From: Paenibacillus alvei
Lineage (GTDB): Bacteria; Bacillota; Bacilli; Paenibacillales; NBRC-103111
Assembly (NCBI GenBank): GCA_945881905.1
Contig: CAMCVV010000004.1
Span: forward strand, 16,049 to 80,048
DNA length: 64,000 bases
Direction: 5' to 3'
Shown: in pieces, positions 18,821-28,252 of the stretch
How positions within the stretch are numbered: position 1 is the first letter of the stretch
Layout: each line of letters starts with the position of its first letter
Position numbers and translations under genes: made by a program
Notes under the pieces: generated by a model
Seen by the model: only the letters and a program-made list of their open reading frames with translations
Database searches by the model: none
What the model was told of the DNA's origin: nothing

Positions 18821-20239
18821 TTGACTGAAAATTTTACGCAACTTCAGATCGTACAAGCTTACGTTCATCAACTTCTGAAACAAGGTATTGAACGTCCAAC
18901 AGAAGTTCAATCAGAAGCGATTCCCGTTATGATGTCGGGTAAGGATGTAATTATTCAATCCCACACAGGCTCAGGCAAGACATTAGCGTATGTATTACCA
19001 GCACTTCAACGCATAGACCCTATGTCCAAGCACATCCAAGTGATGATTGTGGTGCCGACCCGCGAACTTGGGATGCAAATCATGACAGAAATTAAGAAAT
19101 TAGTGGATGATGAAGGCATTCGTGCACAAGCATTGATTGGTGGCGCAGCAGTCAGCCGTCAAATTGAAAAACTCAAGTCCCATCCGCATCTGGTGGTAGG
19201 TACACCTGGTCGACTCATCGAACTCATCAAAACGAGAAAAGTCAGTTTGAATGAAGTGAAAATGTTGATTGTTGACGAAGTTGATCAAGTATTTGACTTG
19301 AGCTCTGTGAGTGAAGTCGAACATATATTTAGATTCATGCAGAAGTCGAGTCAATGGGTATTTGTTTCGGCGACCATTCCACCTTCACTGAGTAGAGTCA
19401 TTGACAGGTGGATGAAGCAACCAATATCGATAAATACAACACTTCATTCGGCTTCTAAAGTCGTACAAACCGTGGAACACTTCTATGTCCTATGTGATGA
19501 GCGTGACAAAGTCGATACGCTACGCAAACTCGTGCGCATGTTGAATCCACAATTAGCGATTGTTTTCATCAATGAGACTGAAGACATCGTAGAAGTTCTA
19601 GCTAAGACGCAACATGTGGGATTGTCGATGCAAGCACTATACGCGCAAGCGAGTAAACAAGATAGAGCAAAAACGATGAATGACTTTCGTATGCAGAAAT
19701 TCCAACTGTTATTAGCGACGGATATGGCTTCACGAGGACTAGATATTGAAGGGGTCACTCATATCATTCATCTCGATCCTGCTACGCAACCAGATAACTA
19801 TTTGCACAGAGTCGGTCGTACAGGAAGAATGGGGAGAAAAGGGATTTCGATTTCAATCATTACCGCTAAAGAAAGATTCATCCTCGAGAAATTCGAGAAA
19901 TCGCTGGGTATTCAGATTTCCCCAAAATCGATGTATAAAGGGGAATTCATTCAACCGACAATGAGTCATCCTGCAGCAGTTGAGCGTAGTCGTCCAATTG
20001 AAAGGAATAAGCCGAAGTTATCGAAAAATCAACAACCCGTTCAGTCACTGCAGGGTTTAATCGTAGATTCAAAAGACAAACGCAAAGAACAATCTCACAC
20101 ATCCCCACAGGTAAAGCGACTACCCACCAAACCAACCAAAAGTAAAACACAAATCGCGCTTGAACAGAAAAATAAAGGTGCACCCAAATGGTTAAAAGAT
20201 AAACAAAAACAAACAGAGCACAAGCCTACGGAGAGTTAG
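18821..20239 (+). CDS. DEAD-box RNA helicase with basic C-terminal tail
   Basis: A 472-residue helicase: Q motif (GIERPTEVQSEAIP), motif I (SHTGSGKT), Ia (PTRELG), Ib (TPGRL), II (VDEVDQ), III (SAT), V (RGLDIEGV) and VI (HRVGRTGRMGRKG). Motif II reads DEVD rather than DEAD, as in some Bacillales RNA helicases such as the YfmL group. The last ~90 residues are low complexity, rich in Lys, Pro and Gln, and end in a GAPKWLK segment, probably an RNA-binding extension. It starts with TTG after GAGGG. Likely roles are ribosome assembly or cold adaptation. Confidence 0.9.
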   Translation: MTENFTQLQIVQAYVHQLLKQGIERPTEVQSEAIPVMMSGKDVIIQSHTGSGKTLAYVLPALQRIDPMSKHIQVMIVVPTRELGMQIMTEIKKLVDDEGIRAQALIGGAAVSRQIEKLKSHPHLVVGTPGRLIELIKTRKVSLNEVKMLIVDEVDQVFDLSSVSEVEHIFRFMQKSSQWVFVSATIPPSLSRVIDRWMKQPISINTTLHSASKVVQTVEHFYVLCDERDKVDTLRKLVRMLNPQLAIVFINETEDIVEVLAKTQHVGLSMQALYAQASKQDRAKTMNDFRMQKFQLLLATDMASRGLDIEGVTHIIHLDPATQPDNYLHRVGRTGRMGRKGISISIITAKERFILEKFEKSLGIQISPKSMYKGEFIQPTMSHPAAVERSRPIERNKPKLSKNQQPVQSLQGLIVDSKDKRKEQSHTSPQVKRLPTKPTKSKTQIALEQKNKGAPKWLKDKQKQTEHKPTES

Positions 20240-20298
20240 CTTTTTGACTCAAAGAAATAGCTCATCAACTCTATGCAATAGTTAGCTGAGTTCACTAG

Positions 20299-21081
20299 CT
20301 ATTGCGCAATGATGTGCTCAATTGCTTCAGCTACGTTCGCTACGATATGTCGAGCGAATGTCTTCACATCGGGATGTGAATGACGCATCGCATAACTATG
20401 TGGTGTTACTTCGAACATGGATATATCATTGAAAGAATCCCCGATACAAGCAACTTCATCTACGGTAATATTCAGAATATCAAGCATATATAATAAAGCA
20501 GACCCTTTCGAAATGCCTTTGGGCATAATATCTAAGCAGTCAATATCAGAGATGAATTGAGTTAATTGATCCCCATAATGCAATTCGAGGTTACGTTTGA
20601 TCGTAAGTAGCTCTTGGATATCCCCAAAGTAGGACAGTTTGCAAACAGGTAATTCATGTTCTATGGCTTCTTCTGCATGGTGTAGAATTCGAAAAGGTTC
20701 AAACATTCGAGCTTGTATGGCATCTGATGCGTTCGTTAATTGACTTATATAATTGGCTTCTCCTGAACAAATTAACCGAACAATAGTAGGAGATGATGTC
20801 ATCGTATACGCTTGTCTGGCTAGTGATGGTTCGAAATAAGTAGACTGTAACAGCTGTCCATCAGATGAATGAATAAATGCACCATTTTGCGAAATACATA
20901 TACAATTCTGATCGATCTGTGTGATGATTTTATTCATTTCACTCCGCATTCTACCAGAAGCAAGCGCGAAAGCTATACCCTGTGTTCTCGAGAGATGAAG
21001 TGCTTCGAATTCTCGAGTCGATACTTCTTTGTTTGCATCAAGTAAAGTCCCGTCTAGATCGCTGACGATTAATTTGATCAA
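20299..21081 (-). CDS. Cof-type HAD hydrolase
   Basis: A 260-residue HAD phosphatase of the Cof (IIB) subfamily: motif I SDLDGTLLD (residues 7-15), motif II ASGR, the conserved Lys GISKGSALLYML and motif III GDSFNDISMFE. Such enzymes act on sugar phosphates, FMN or pyridoxal phosphate. The TTG at 21081 has GGAGG eight bases before it; the frame extends 5 codons further, but that start would overlap the site. It is convergent with the helicase gene. Confidence 0.85.
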   Translation of the reverse strand: MIKLIVSDLDGTLLDANKEVSTREFEALHLSRTQGIAFALASGRMRSEMNKIITQIDQNCICISQNGAFIHSSDGQLLQSTYFEPSLARQAYTMTSSPTIVRLICSGEANYISQLTNASDAIQARMFEPFRILHHAEEAIEHELPVCKLSYFGDIQELLTIKRNLELHYGDQLTQFISDIDCLDIMPKGISKGSALLYMLDILNITVDEVACIGDSFNDISMFEVTPHSYAMRHSHPDVKTFARHIVANVAEAIEHIIAQ

Positions 21082-21210
21082 TATGTTGTCCTCCAACGTT
21101 AGGGTATTCGTTTCATTATAGTATACATCAGTTAAGAGAGAAACCTATTCCTCTGTTCGACATGTATATATGAACAGAGGATAGTATAGATAATTTCATC
21201 GAGGATAAAA

Positions 21211-21257
21211 CAAAAAAACGTGTTATTGCATGAGCAATGGGATATCACCACGTTTTT
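21211..21257 (-). terminator. Terminator of the flavoprotein gene
   Basis: On the minus strand AAAACGTG pairs with CACGTTTT, with an inner TTGC/GCAA stem, followed by a T run. It lies about 70 bases after the stop at 21328. Confidence 0.6.
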
Positions 21258-21327
21258 GGAGTCGCAACGACATAAATATTTTGAATATACCTTTGGTTAG
21301 GAACTCATTTTCCGAAGCGCTGCTGAG

Positions 21328-23079
21328 TTATTTATTTTTTTTCAATATATACTGCGGATATACGATTTTCCCTTGATCGAGTTTTTGGAGTTCTTCTTCC
21401 GTCCAACCGATGAGTTTGTTTGTACTTGGGACGTTCATTAGTTTAATTGAATACTTAGTTTCGATATACCGATGCAAGCTGAGCATATCTGTTTGAGTTA
21501 GTTGTTTGATCTGTTTCTTCTTATTGATCTGCCCCAGAATGATCCCGATCGTTTCTGCAGCAATACTTGTGTTTGGTTGAATGCGGGTACTTCCATATGC
21601 TATAGCAGAAGAACCGACATTTTTCCCAGTCACCAAAACATTATCATAATTTTTCAAGAGAAAACTTCGCAGTGGCATACCGTATTTATCTGGACGCCCC
21701 ATTTCAATTCCCCACTTATTCGAAGAGATGCCTTGTAAATCAAGTGGATAACCCCCAATACTCACATTATCCCAGAACATTTTACCTGCCAAAAGATCGG
21801 ATGGTTTCAACACATGTTCCATTTCATAATGATTATATTCACGAATATACGGATAAGCTGGAATTCCATTCATTTCTGCTTGTTCCCATCCTGGCAGAGA
21901 ACGTCGGAAATGCTCAAGAATGAGAGGAATTTCCTTACTACCTTTGGATATGGCTTCTTCTATAGATGTTAGATCGGAGGGATCGACTTTATAGATCAGA
22001 AGTGCATTGATCAGTACTTCACCATCTCGCTGATGAACTGCATTTAACCCTCTAAGAAATACATCTTCACGACTAGCTTGATACATCTTACTCATGCCAC
22101 TAAAATTAATTGCATAATTCTTATCGATGAAAGCTGGTCCGAAACGTTTGTTGCGTTCGTTTCGATCCATTTGTTCGATTGATTTTTGGAATTGTGCCCA
22201 GTCTACATTTTTGAATTTCATCATGAGTCCTGCACTCATATATTCGATTGCTGTCTGTCCGTATACGGTTTCCAAACCAGGGAGCCGAGTTACATTGAGT
22301 TTGCTTAATAACGCAGCATGGTCTGTGTTATCGACCCAATACTTAGCAGAAATTCGCTTCACTTCTTTCGATTTTGTGAGATATATCATGGAGTCGATTT
22401 GTGTTTCATTCGTTTCAGTAAGAGTTGGAGAAATATCTCTTATCGTGATATGAGACTCAACTGGAATTCCTTGTGTAAGTTGATTCACATAGCTCTCGAA
22501 TTCATTTTTTTTGCGAATAGTAGCGTTTTTGAATCCATCAAATAACTTCTTGACTCTACCTTGAAGTAAGGATTTACCGGAACCATCTTTGACTTCATCT
22601 AAAAAGAACATTTCTGCTTGTAACAGCTGACCTCCGAATCCTTCTCGAGGGTCTAATATTTTAACGCGAAGCCCTTCATCAACAGCTGCTCTAGCTAAAT
22701 ACAAACCTTCTATTTCACTTCCAATGATGACGACATCGAACACTTCATGATCCGTGTGCAAAGAATGGTCTTCTGCTTGTCCAACTGAAGGAGTAGGAAG
22801 AGACGAAACAGCTGGAGTTACTTTTTGGGGGGGCATGTCAATTGAATTTGGCGTTGCAATAGGAGTCACTCTTGGAGTAAGAGTTGGAATGAGAAGTGGG
22901 GTAGAAGTTGAAGCTGATAATTGCGTATTCACTGGTAGCGGTGTTACTTCGGTTGTATGCTGTGATGTGGAATTATAAATAAATATAGGTGGCTTTAACC
23001 ATAGAATCGCGACAATGAATAAGGTCACAACAAACATAAGCAAGTAGAAAAACATTAATCTAGATGATTGCGACCTCAT
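21328..23079 (-). CDS. Membrane-anchored FAD-dependent oxidoreductase
   Basis: A 583-residue protein. Residues 1-7 carry two Arg, then one transmembrane segment (about 8-29), then a Thr/Pro/Ser-rich linker (about 38-105 with repeated TP pairs), then a flavoprotein domain starting at DVVIIGSEIEGLYLA (about 114) with FGGQ and a later VTGKNVGSSAIAYGSTR-type FAD-binding end. The fold matches FAD_oxidored proteins of Bacillales whose function is not established. The positive-inside rule places the flavin domain outside the cell, which is unusual for such enzymes. It has a good AAGGAG site before ATG and is divergent from the secreted subtilase gene 156 bases away. Confidence 0.75.
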   Translation of the reverse strand: MRSQSSRLMFFYLLMFVVTLFIVAILWLKPPIFIYNSTSQHTTEVTPLPVNTQLSASTSTPLLIPTLTPRVTPIATPNSIDMPPQKVTPAVSSLPTPSVGQAEDHSLHTDHEVFDVVIIGSEIEGLYLARAAVDEGLRVKILDPREGFGGQLLQAEMFFLDEVKDGSGKSLLQGRVKKLFDGFKNATIRKKNEFESYVNQLTQGIPVESHITIRDISPTLTETNETQIDSMIYLTKSKEVKRISAKYWVDNTDHAALLSKLNVTRLPGLETVYGQTAIEYMSAGLMMKFKNVDWAQFQKSIEQMDRNERNKRFGPAFIDKNYAINFSGMSKMYQASREDVFLRGLNAVHQRDGEVLINALLIYKVDPSDLTSIEEAISKGSKEIPLILEHFRRSLPGWEQAEMNGIPAYPYIREYNHYEMEHVLKPSDLLAGKMFWDNVSIGGYPLDLQGISSNKWGIEMGRPDKYGMPLRSFLLKNYDNVLVTGKNVGSSAIAYGSTRIQPNTSIAAETIGIILGQINKKKQIKQLTQTDMLSLHRYIETKYSIKLMNVPSTNKLIGWTEEELQKLDQGKIVYPQYILKKNK

Positions 23080-23235
23080 AATGAAACTCCTTATAATTCA
23101 ACTTTAGTCATATTTTACCATTAATTATATTGAAAATACAACTATGTAAAATTAAATTATAAAAGCATAAATATTATAAAAGTATTTATTCAATGGCATA
23201 TGTTATGATTTTTAAAAAACGAATGGAGTATGATT

Positions 23236-26124
23236 ATGAAAAAGCATACAGCGATTTTGACTTTGTCGATTGGTGTTACGCTCATTTATGTTTTTTTATT
23301 TCATCCCGATCACACTTTCGCTCAAGATAATGGAACTTTATTCGATCAACAACCAACGATCTCGCAACAAGAAATTGAATTCGAGGAGCAGATTCATCAT
23401 GAGAAATCAAATCAAATCATTGTCAGATACAAAGAGGAGTATCATTCATCTTATCTGCCGCAAACGATTTTACCGGGTTATCTTCTTGATACACAGAGCA
23501 TAACGAACAACATCGAAATATTGACATTAAAGGATTCGAATCATGTAGAAGCAGCTATACATTCCTTTCTTGAAGACGATCGTGTACTTTCAGTAGAAAA
23601 AAACGTCAAGAGAGACATCTTTAATCTGAATATTGATGATCCTTATATCTCGTCTCAATGGAGTTTAACAGATATTCAAGCTCTTCATGCTTGGAACCAA
23701 ATCTATCGCTTACACAAATCGATTGTCGTCGCAGTGTTAGACACTGGGATTAATAGTGATCATCCTGATTTACAAAGTCGAATCTCTCCTCATGGATATA
23801 ATTTCACTTCGAATGATAACAACACGACGGACGTTTTGGGACATGGAACACTCGTTTCTGGAATCATTGCAGCTCAGACAAACAATGGTATAGGGATTGC
23901 TGGTGTTGCAGGTAACTACGATGTTCAGATATTACCATTGAAAGTGTGTGGACCATCAGGTTGCTACTCAAGTGAGATTATTTCCGCCATTCAATATGCA
24001 ATCGATCAACAAGTGGATGTGATTAATATTAGTTTAGGCGGTGCATATTCTTCCGAAACTGAAAATTACATCATTCAAAAAGCCATACAATCAGGCATCG
24101 TTGTAATCGCTGCAGCTGGTAATCAAGGGGACTCCTCGTATTTCTATCCTGCTTCTTACGACAACGTAATTTCGGTTGGTTCAATATCGTCAAATCATGT
24201 TCGATCAAGTTTTTCAAACTTTAACAATAAAATTACTGTTGTAGCACCTGGCGAAGCTATTCTGACAACCACAAATAATGGAAATTATTCCGCCAGATAT
24301 GGTACTTCATTTTCATCACCAATTGTTGCAGGAATCGCTGCAGTCATGAAAGGGATTGATCCTGAAATGGATGCATCAGATTTCAAACAACTGCTCAGTG
24401 TAACTTCTAAAGACTTAGGAACGGTAGGAAGAGACATTTACTATGGGTTTGGCAGTGTGGATATGAATCAAGCAGTGACTAAGGCATTAAGCACTACCAG
24501 GCAAAAACAAGGCAATTTACCTGGAAATATTAATCATTCAGGCTATTACGCGACAAGCGGGGATTGGATATATTTTGCGAATGAAAATGATCAATATAGA
24601 CTATATAAAATTCATAAAGAGGGGACTTCCATACAGAAACTTAGTAATGACTCTGTACAATATCTTAACGTATTCGATGATGTGGTCTATTACTCTAATG
24701 TTACGGATGGCTATAAGTTATATAAGATTGGCGCTGATGGTTCAGCTCGGCAAAAGTTAAATGATGATGCGAGCTTCTTCATTACAGTGGTAGACGGCTA
24801 TGTATATTACAGCAATCAAAATGAAAATGATCATATGTATAAAATTTCGATAAATGGAACCCAAAAAACAAAGTTGAATGATGATCGTAGTAATTCACTA
24901 CATGTATGGCAGGGCTGGGTCTATTATCAGAATCTCTCAGACGAATCTTCATTATACCGAATAAGCATTGACGGGACATGGCGTTCGAAAATTATGGATG
25001 ATCGTATGTGGTTTATCCAAGTTTCGGCAAATGAAATATTTTATCAAAATGAAAGTGATGGCGACAAAATATATAAAGTGAACACAAATGGTAGTTCTCG
25101 TACTAAGCTGAACAATGATAATTCGTGGTATCTCCATGCAGTTGGAGATTGGATATTTTACAGCAATCGAGATGACGGTAATAAAATATATAAAATTCGC
25201 ACGGACGGTACTTCCCGTAGCAAGATCAATGAGGATGCAAGTCGAAATCTGTATGTGGTGGGTGATTGGATTTACTATGTCAATCGTGACGATAATAATC
25301 GAACATATCAAATACGTTTTGATGGATCAGGCAGACAGAAAAGCAGTCTCAATGCGCTCCATATTTCATCCCTAGTATCCTATAATACACATGCGCACGA
25401 TACATCACTTCGTTGGCGTGAAACAACTGGAGCGACATCCTACGCTGTGTATCAAAATGGTGAACTGATCTCTACGGTATCCTCTTCGTCCAATAGCCAT
25501 CAAATCTTGAATCTAATTCCTGGTGTTACCTATGAATTTTCTGTAATTCCGTTGATAGATACTCTGGAAGGAACAGGAATAAACATCCAAGTAACAACTG
25601 CGACTAAAGACGATGCAGCTATATTTTTCACCTTATCAGGAGCAGTTACACTTGCAGATGTGGATATCACGGACTATCGTACTTTCGCTGAATTGACTAT
25701 TCAACTGAGCGATCCGATGACTTGGTCTAACGGAAGGCCTGTCGTGAATTCACAAGGAATCATCCTCCTTGCGAATATAGCTGCAGATGGTCATTTTGAA
25801 ATCAGTGGGATACCCGCGGGTACGTATGGATTGATCATAAATGCGAAAGGGTATGGATTGAAATACATTCCTTCCTTTACATTGACTACCCATACGACAA
25901 TGAGTCCAATTGAGTTAACGCCAGGGGATGTTGATCAGGATGGAAGGATCGACGCTAAGGACCTGATCGAACTCATGGAACGGTATCGTCAACACTCAGC
26001 AGGTTTTGAACACATGGATTTTGATCGAAACGGTACGATTGATGCACAAGATATGCTGCAAATCATGAAGAGATATAATCTTCAGATAAGCGAATTGATT
26101 CCCTGGCAGAACACGAATCTCTGA
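23236..26124 (+). CDS. Secreted subtilisin-like (S8) protease with propeller-like repeats, Fn3 and dockerin
   Basis: A 962-residue exported protein. The order is: signal peptide (about 1-28, ending TFAQD), propeptide, S8 catalytic domain with Asp169 (VLDTGIN), His203 (GHGTLVSG), oxyanion Asn in AAAGNQGD and Ser358 (GTSFSSP), then seven ~41-residue DUF5050-like repeats (about 435-712), a fibronectin type III-like module, a carboxypeptidase-regulatory-like module, and a C-terminal type I dockerin with two calcium loops (DVDQDGRIDAKD and DFDRNGTIDAQD). Dockerins bind cohesins, yet no cohesin is seen here. ATG 23236 fits GGAG spacing better than ATG 23230. It is divergent from the anchored flavoprotein. 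Confidence 0.92.
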   Translation: MKKHTAILTLSIGVTLIYVFLFHPDHTFAQDNGTLFDQQPTISQQEIEFEEQIHHEKSNQIIVRYKEEYHSSYLPQTILPGYLLDTQSITNNIEILTLKDSNHVEAAIHSFLEDDRVLSVEKNVKRDIFNLNIDDPYISSQWSLTDIQALHAWNQIYRLHKSIVVAVLDTGINSDHPDLQSRISPHGYNFTSNDNNTTDVLGHGTLVSGIIAAQTNNGIGIAGVAGNYDVQILPLKVCGPSGCYSSEIISAIQYAIDQQVDVINISLGGAYSSETENYIIQKAIQSGIVVIAAAGNQGDSSYFYPASYDNVISVGSISSNHVRSSFSNFNNKITVVAPGEAILTTTNNGNYSARYGTSFSSPIVAGIAAVMKGIDPEMDASDFKQLLSVTSKDLGTVGRDIYYGFGSVDMNQAVTKALSTTRQKQGNLPGNINHSGYYATSGDWIYFANENDQYRLYKIHKEGTSIQKLSNDSVQYLNVFDDVVYYSNVTDGYKLYKIGADGSARQKLNDDASFFITVVDGYVYYSNQNENDHMYKISINGTQKTKLNDDRSNSLHVWQGWVYYQNLSDESSLYRISIDGTWRSKIMDDRMWFIQVSANEIFYQNESDGDKIYKVNTNGSSRTKLNNDNSWYLHAVGDWIFYSNRDDGNKIYKIRTDGTSRSKINEDASRNLYVVGDWIYYVNRDDNNRTYQIRFDGSGRQKSSLNALHISSLVSYNTHAHDTSLRWRETTGATSYAVYQNGELISTVSSSSNSHQILNLIPGVTYEFSVIPLIDTLEGTGINIQVTTATKDDAAIFFTLSGAVTLADVDITDYRTFAELTIQLSDPMTWSNGRPVVNSQGIILLANIAADGHFEISGIPAGTYGLIINAKGYGLKYIPSFTLTTHTTMSPIELTPGDVDQDGRIDAKDLIELMERYRQHSAGFEHMDFDRNGTIDAQDMLQIMKRYNLQISELIPWQNTNL
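24541..25371 (+). repeat. Seven tandem ~41-codon repeats inside the protease gene
   Basis: Each unit follows the pattern W-[IV]-Y-Y-x-N-x-x-D, then [LI]-Y-[KR]-I-x-x-x-G-[TS], then a K-L-x-x-D end. Units begin near GDWIYF, DDVVYY, DGYVYY, QGWVYY, ANEIFY, GDWIFY and GDWIYY. Seven such blades are what a closed seven-bladed beta-propeller needs. Confidence 0.8.
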
Positions 26125-26180
26125 CATGTGAGTAAGATAGCTTTGAAATAAGATATCGCGAATAGCATATAGCATACAAG

Positions 26181-26216
26181 AACAAGCGAGAGAATATGTT
26201 TCTCTCGCTTGTTTTT
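26181..26216 (+). terminator. Terminator after the protease gene
   Basis: AACAAGCGAGAGA and its complement TCTCTCGCTTGTT form a 13-bp stem around a short AT loop, followed by five T. Confidence 0.85.
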
Positions 26217-26456
26217 ATGTATTCGTAGGGTAAGCTGTAAGAGCTTAATGTTAAGCTAGCAAGAATCATGGCCAATTCCGCACTTGAACAATGATCATAG
26301 ATCGATGAATGATCAATTTGCGGATATAAGATTGTAGCAATTCTGGTCACCAATACAGAAACGCATATATAGGCTAGTTGTTGTGCCTATGTTAAAATAC
26401 CATGTATAATCATAATTTTATATGTATGAATATATATATTTTGAATTAAATCCAAT

Positions 26457-26740
26457 CATAAGTATCATGTAGCTGTAGGTGATTTGTGGGTTATCGCAGG
26501 GTGAAGTAATAAAGATACGATTGACATCGAACTTGTTCGTGCAATCCAAGGCAATGCTTACGTACATGGTGCATATGAGATGAATCCTGCATATTACTTG
26601 CCTACAGATACCGGGACGTACATGCCGAGGTTAGCATTCTACCAGCAATCCATCAAATCGATATCGACTTAGAAACAATACCAGAAATGCTCGGAAATCC
26701 AGATATTCAAGTGATTCGATCATACAAAGAGGATGGATAG
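26457..26740 (+). pseudogene. Decayed coding remnant, family not recognised
   Basis: Between the protease terminator and the CDGSH gene, one frame reads HKYHVAVGDLWVIAG, a TGA stop, then IDIELVRAIQGNAYVHGAYE and NPAYYLPTDTGTYMP; near 26628 the sense moves to the next frame (VSILPAIHQIDIDLETIPE, then MLGNPDIQVIRSYKEDG) and ends at TAG 26738-26740. The amino-acid composition looks like a real protein, but there is no start with a ribosome binding site, one in-frame stop and one frameshift. I cannot assign it to a family. The rest of the gap (26217-26456) is AT-rich with nothing recognisable. Confidence 0.45.
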
Positions 26741-26763
26741 GTGAACCCATCGTAAATAAAATA

Positions 26764-26803
26764 AAGCTGGTTTTAAGAACGACAACGTCCTTAAAACCAG
26801 CTT
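26764..26803 (-). terminator. Terminator of the CDGSH gene
   Basis: A perfect 14-bp stem, AAGCTGGTTTTAAG (26764-26777) and its complement (26790-26803); on the minus strand it is followed by TTTATTTTATTT. Confidence 0.8.
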
Positions 26804-26808
26804 GTTGA

Positions 26809-27003
26809 TTATGCTCTTACTTGACTATCGAATACACCTTTATGTGCTCCGTTACAAAACGGTTTGTTAGCAGACAATCCACATCTACATAAGTAGGTTG
26901 TTTCTTTGGTTGGGACAGTGTTGCCTTCTCCGTCGACAACATGAATCGTACCATGAACAATCAGGGGTCCATGATCAGCAATTGTGATCTTCACGTCAGA
27001 CAT
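26809..27003 (-). CDS. CDGSH iron-sulfur domain protein, 64 aa
   Basis: A 64-residue protein whose second half is the CDGSH motif CRCGLSANKPFCNGAHK: three cysteines and one histidine (Cys39, Cys41, Cys50, His54) that hold a [2Fe-2S] cluster. The D of CDGSH is N here (CNGAH), a common bacterial variant. The N-terminal half (PLIVHGTIHVVDGEG) matches bacterial CDGSH proteins. These small proteins are thought to handle redox or cluster transfer; the exact role is unknown. It has its own terminator, and 273 AT-rich bases separate it from the divergent protease gene. Confidence 0.88.
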   Translation of the reverse strand: MSDVKITIADHGPLIVHGTIHVVDGEGNTVPTKETTYLCRCGLSANKPFCNGAHKGVFDSQVRA

Positions 27004-27276
27004 TTTCTCGCCTCCATATATGTGTCGTTATTTATAAAATGTCATATAGGCATAAACAACTATCTGTTTATAAACTATTATATTTTTATAAATTATATTA
27101 TAATTATATAACTATAAATATTATTTATCTATAATTAATTTGTTAAATCATCCACATAAATGTGCTATTGTCGGATGCAAGGAATTCACCATCATCGATA
27201 CGATAATTGTAACTGAAAACCATAAGTTAACCTATAATCATTTACCAAAAATGAAATAAGTTTAGAGAGGTCAGAG

Positions 27277-28104
27277 ATGAACAAACATCATAGAGCCGAT
27301 GAAGATTTATACGACCCACAATACGAAGATATGGATAGCGATCAACCTGAGTTTCAAGATGATGAACCTACGCCACCTACTCGGGATCGAAAATGGCTTA
27401 CTGTGATGGTGTCGTTTGGTTTGGCATTGGTTTTGTTGGCAAATGGTTTAGCTTTTTTCCCGCAATGGTTTAATTTAGATGTTGTCAAATTCTTGGCAAA
27501 ATCCAATGAATTATCGCAACGCGCAGACATTCAGCAATATAAGCAAGCCATCGTCATCGTCCGTGCTGGCAATAACAAGGGAACAGGATTTCACGTAGTG
27601 AATCCAAATGACTTAGATGAATACGGATATATCTTGACCAACGCTCATGTTATTGAAGGGTTTACTGCTGTAGAGGTGTATGGATTAGATGGAGATTCCT
27701 ACCCTGCAGAAGTGGTAGTGAAAGACGAAATACATGACGTTGCTGTTCTTCACATTAAAGATGCTACCGTGGTTCCGCTTGAACGGTTGTCGCTGGTTAC
27801 GCAACTTGAAATCATCGAAGGGCAACCGATCAAAGTGATCGGTAATCCACTTGTCTTCAATGGGATTGCGAATGAAGGTTTCGTAGGTCGGAATATTCAA
27901 CTTGTAGGTTCAGACCAGCAAGTGATGTCAGTGCAAGCACCGATTTACCGTGGGAATAGCGGAAGTCCGGTTATCGCCGAAGATGGAAAAGTGGTCGGGA
28001 TGATTTTTGCTACAAGTCAAATTGTCGAAAACGGTACGTCCATCAAAGTTGGACTTGCGATTCCGAGCTCAATCATTGAAACACTGATGAGTCAGTTACC
28101 ATGA
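27277..28104 (+). CDS. Membrane-anchored trypsin-like serine protease (HtrA type without PDZ)
   Basis: A 275-residue protein with an acidic, Asp/Glu-rich N-terminal cytoplasmic part (1-40), one transmembrane segment (about 45-65) and an S1C chymotrypsin-like domain. The triad is His124 (LTNAHVIEG), Asp154 (EIHDVAVLHI) and Ser228 (YRGNSGSPV). There is no PDZ domain after it, unlike HtrA/DegP, so it resembles short anchored proteases of Bacillales that act outside the membrane. ATG follows GAGAGG. The AT-rich 270-base region before it probably holds promoters for it and for the divergent CDGSH gene. Confidence 0.87.
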   Translation: MNKHHRADEDLYDPQYEDMDSDQPEFQDDEPTPPTRDRKWLTVMVSFGLALVLLANGLAFFPQWFNLDVVKFLAKSNELSQRADIQQYKQAIVIVRAGNNKGTGFHVVNPNDLDEYGYILTNAHVIEGFTAVEVYGLDGDSYPAEVVVKDEIHDVAVLHIKDATVVPLERLSLVTQLEIIEGQPIKVIGNPLVFNGIANEGFVGRNIQLVGSDQQVMSVQAPIYRGNSGSPVIAEDGKVVGMIFATSQIVENGTSIKVGLAIPSSIIETLMSQLP

Positions 28105-28192
28105 ACAGCCAATTCAAAAACATGGATGAATCGGACATAACCTTCTGTTACGATCTTCTGTAATTCTTTGCTATGTACTTCATGTGAAACAT

Positions 28193-28219
28193 AAAAAAGC
28201 CCTTCATGCTGAAGGACTT
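28193..28219 (-). terminator. Terminator of the aminotransferase gene
   Basis: On the minus strand AAGTCCTTC pairs with GAAGGGCTT (one G-T pair) around a 5-base loop, followed by six T. It lies between the convergent protease and aminotransferase genes. Confidence 0.8.
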
Positions 28220-28252
28220 AACTTAAACCTACTATATTCCTTTGAGAGGTTA

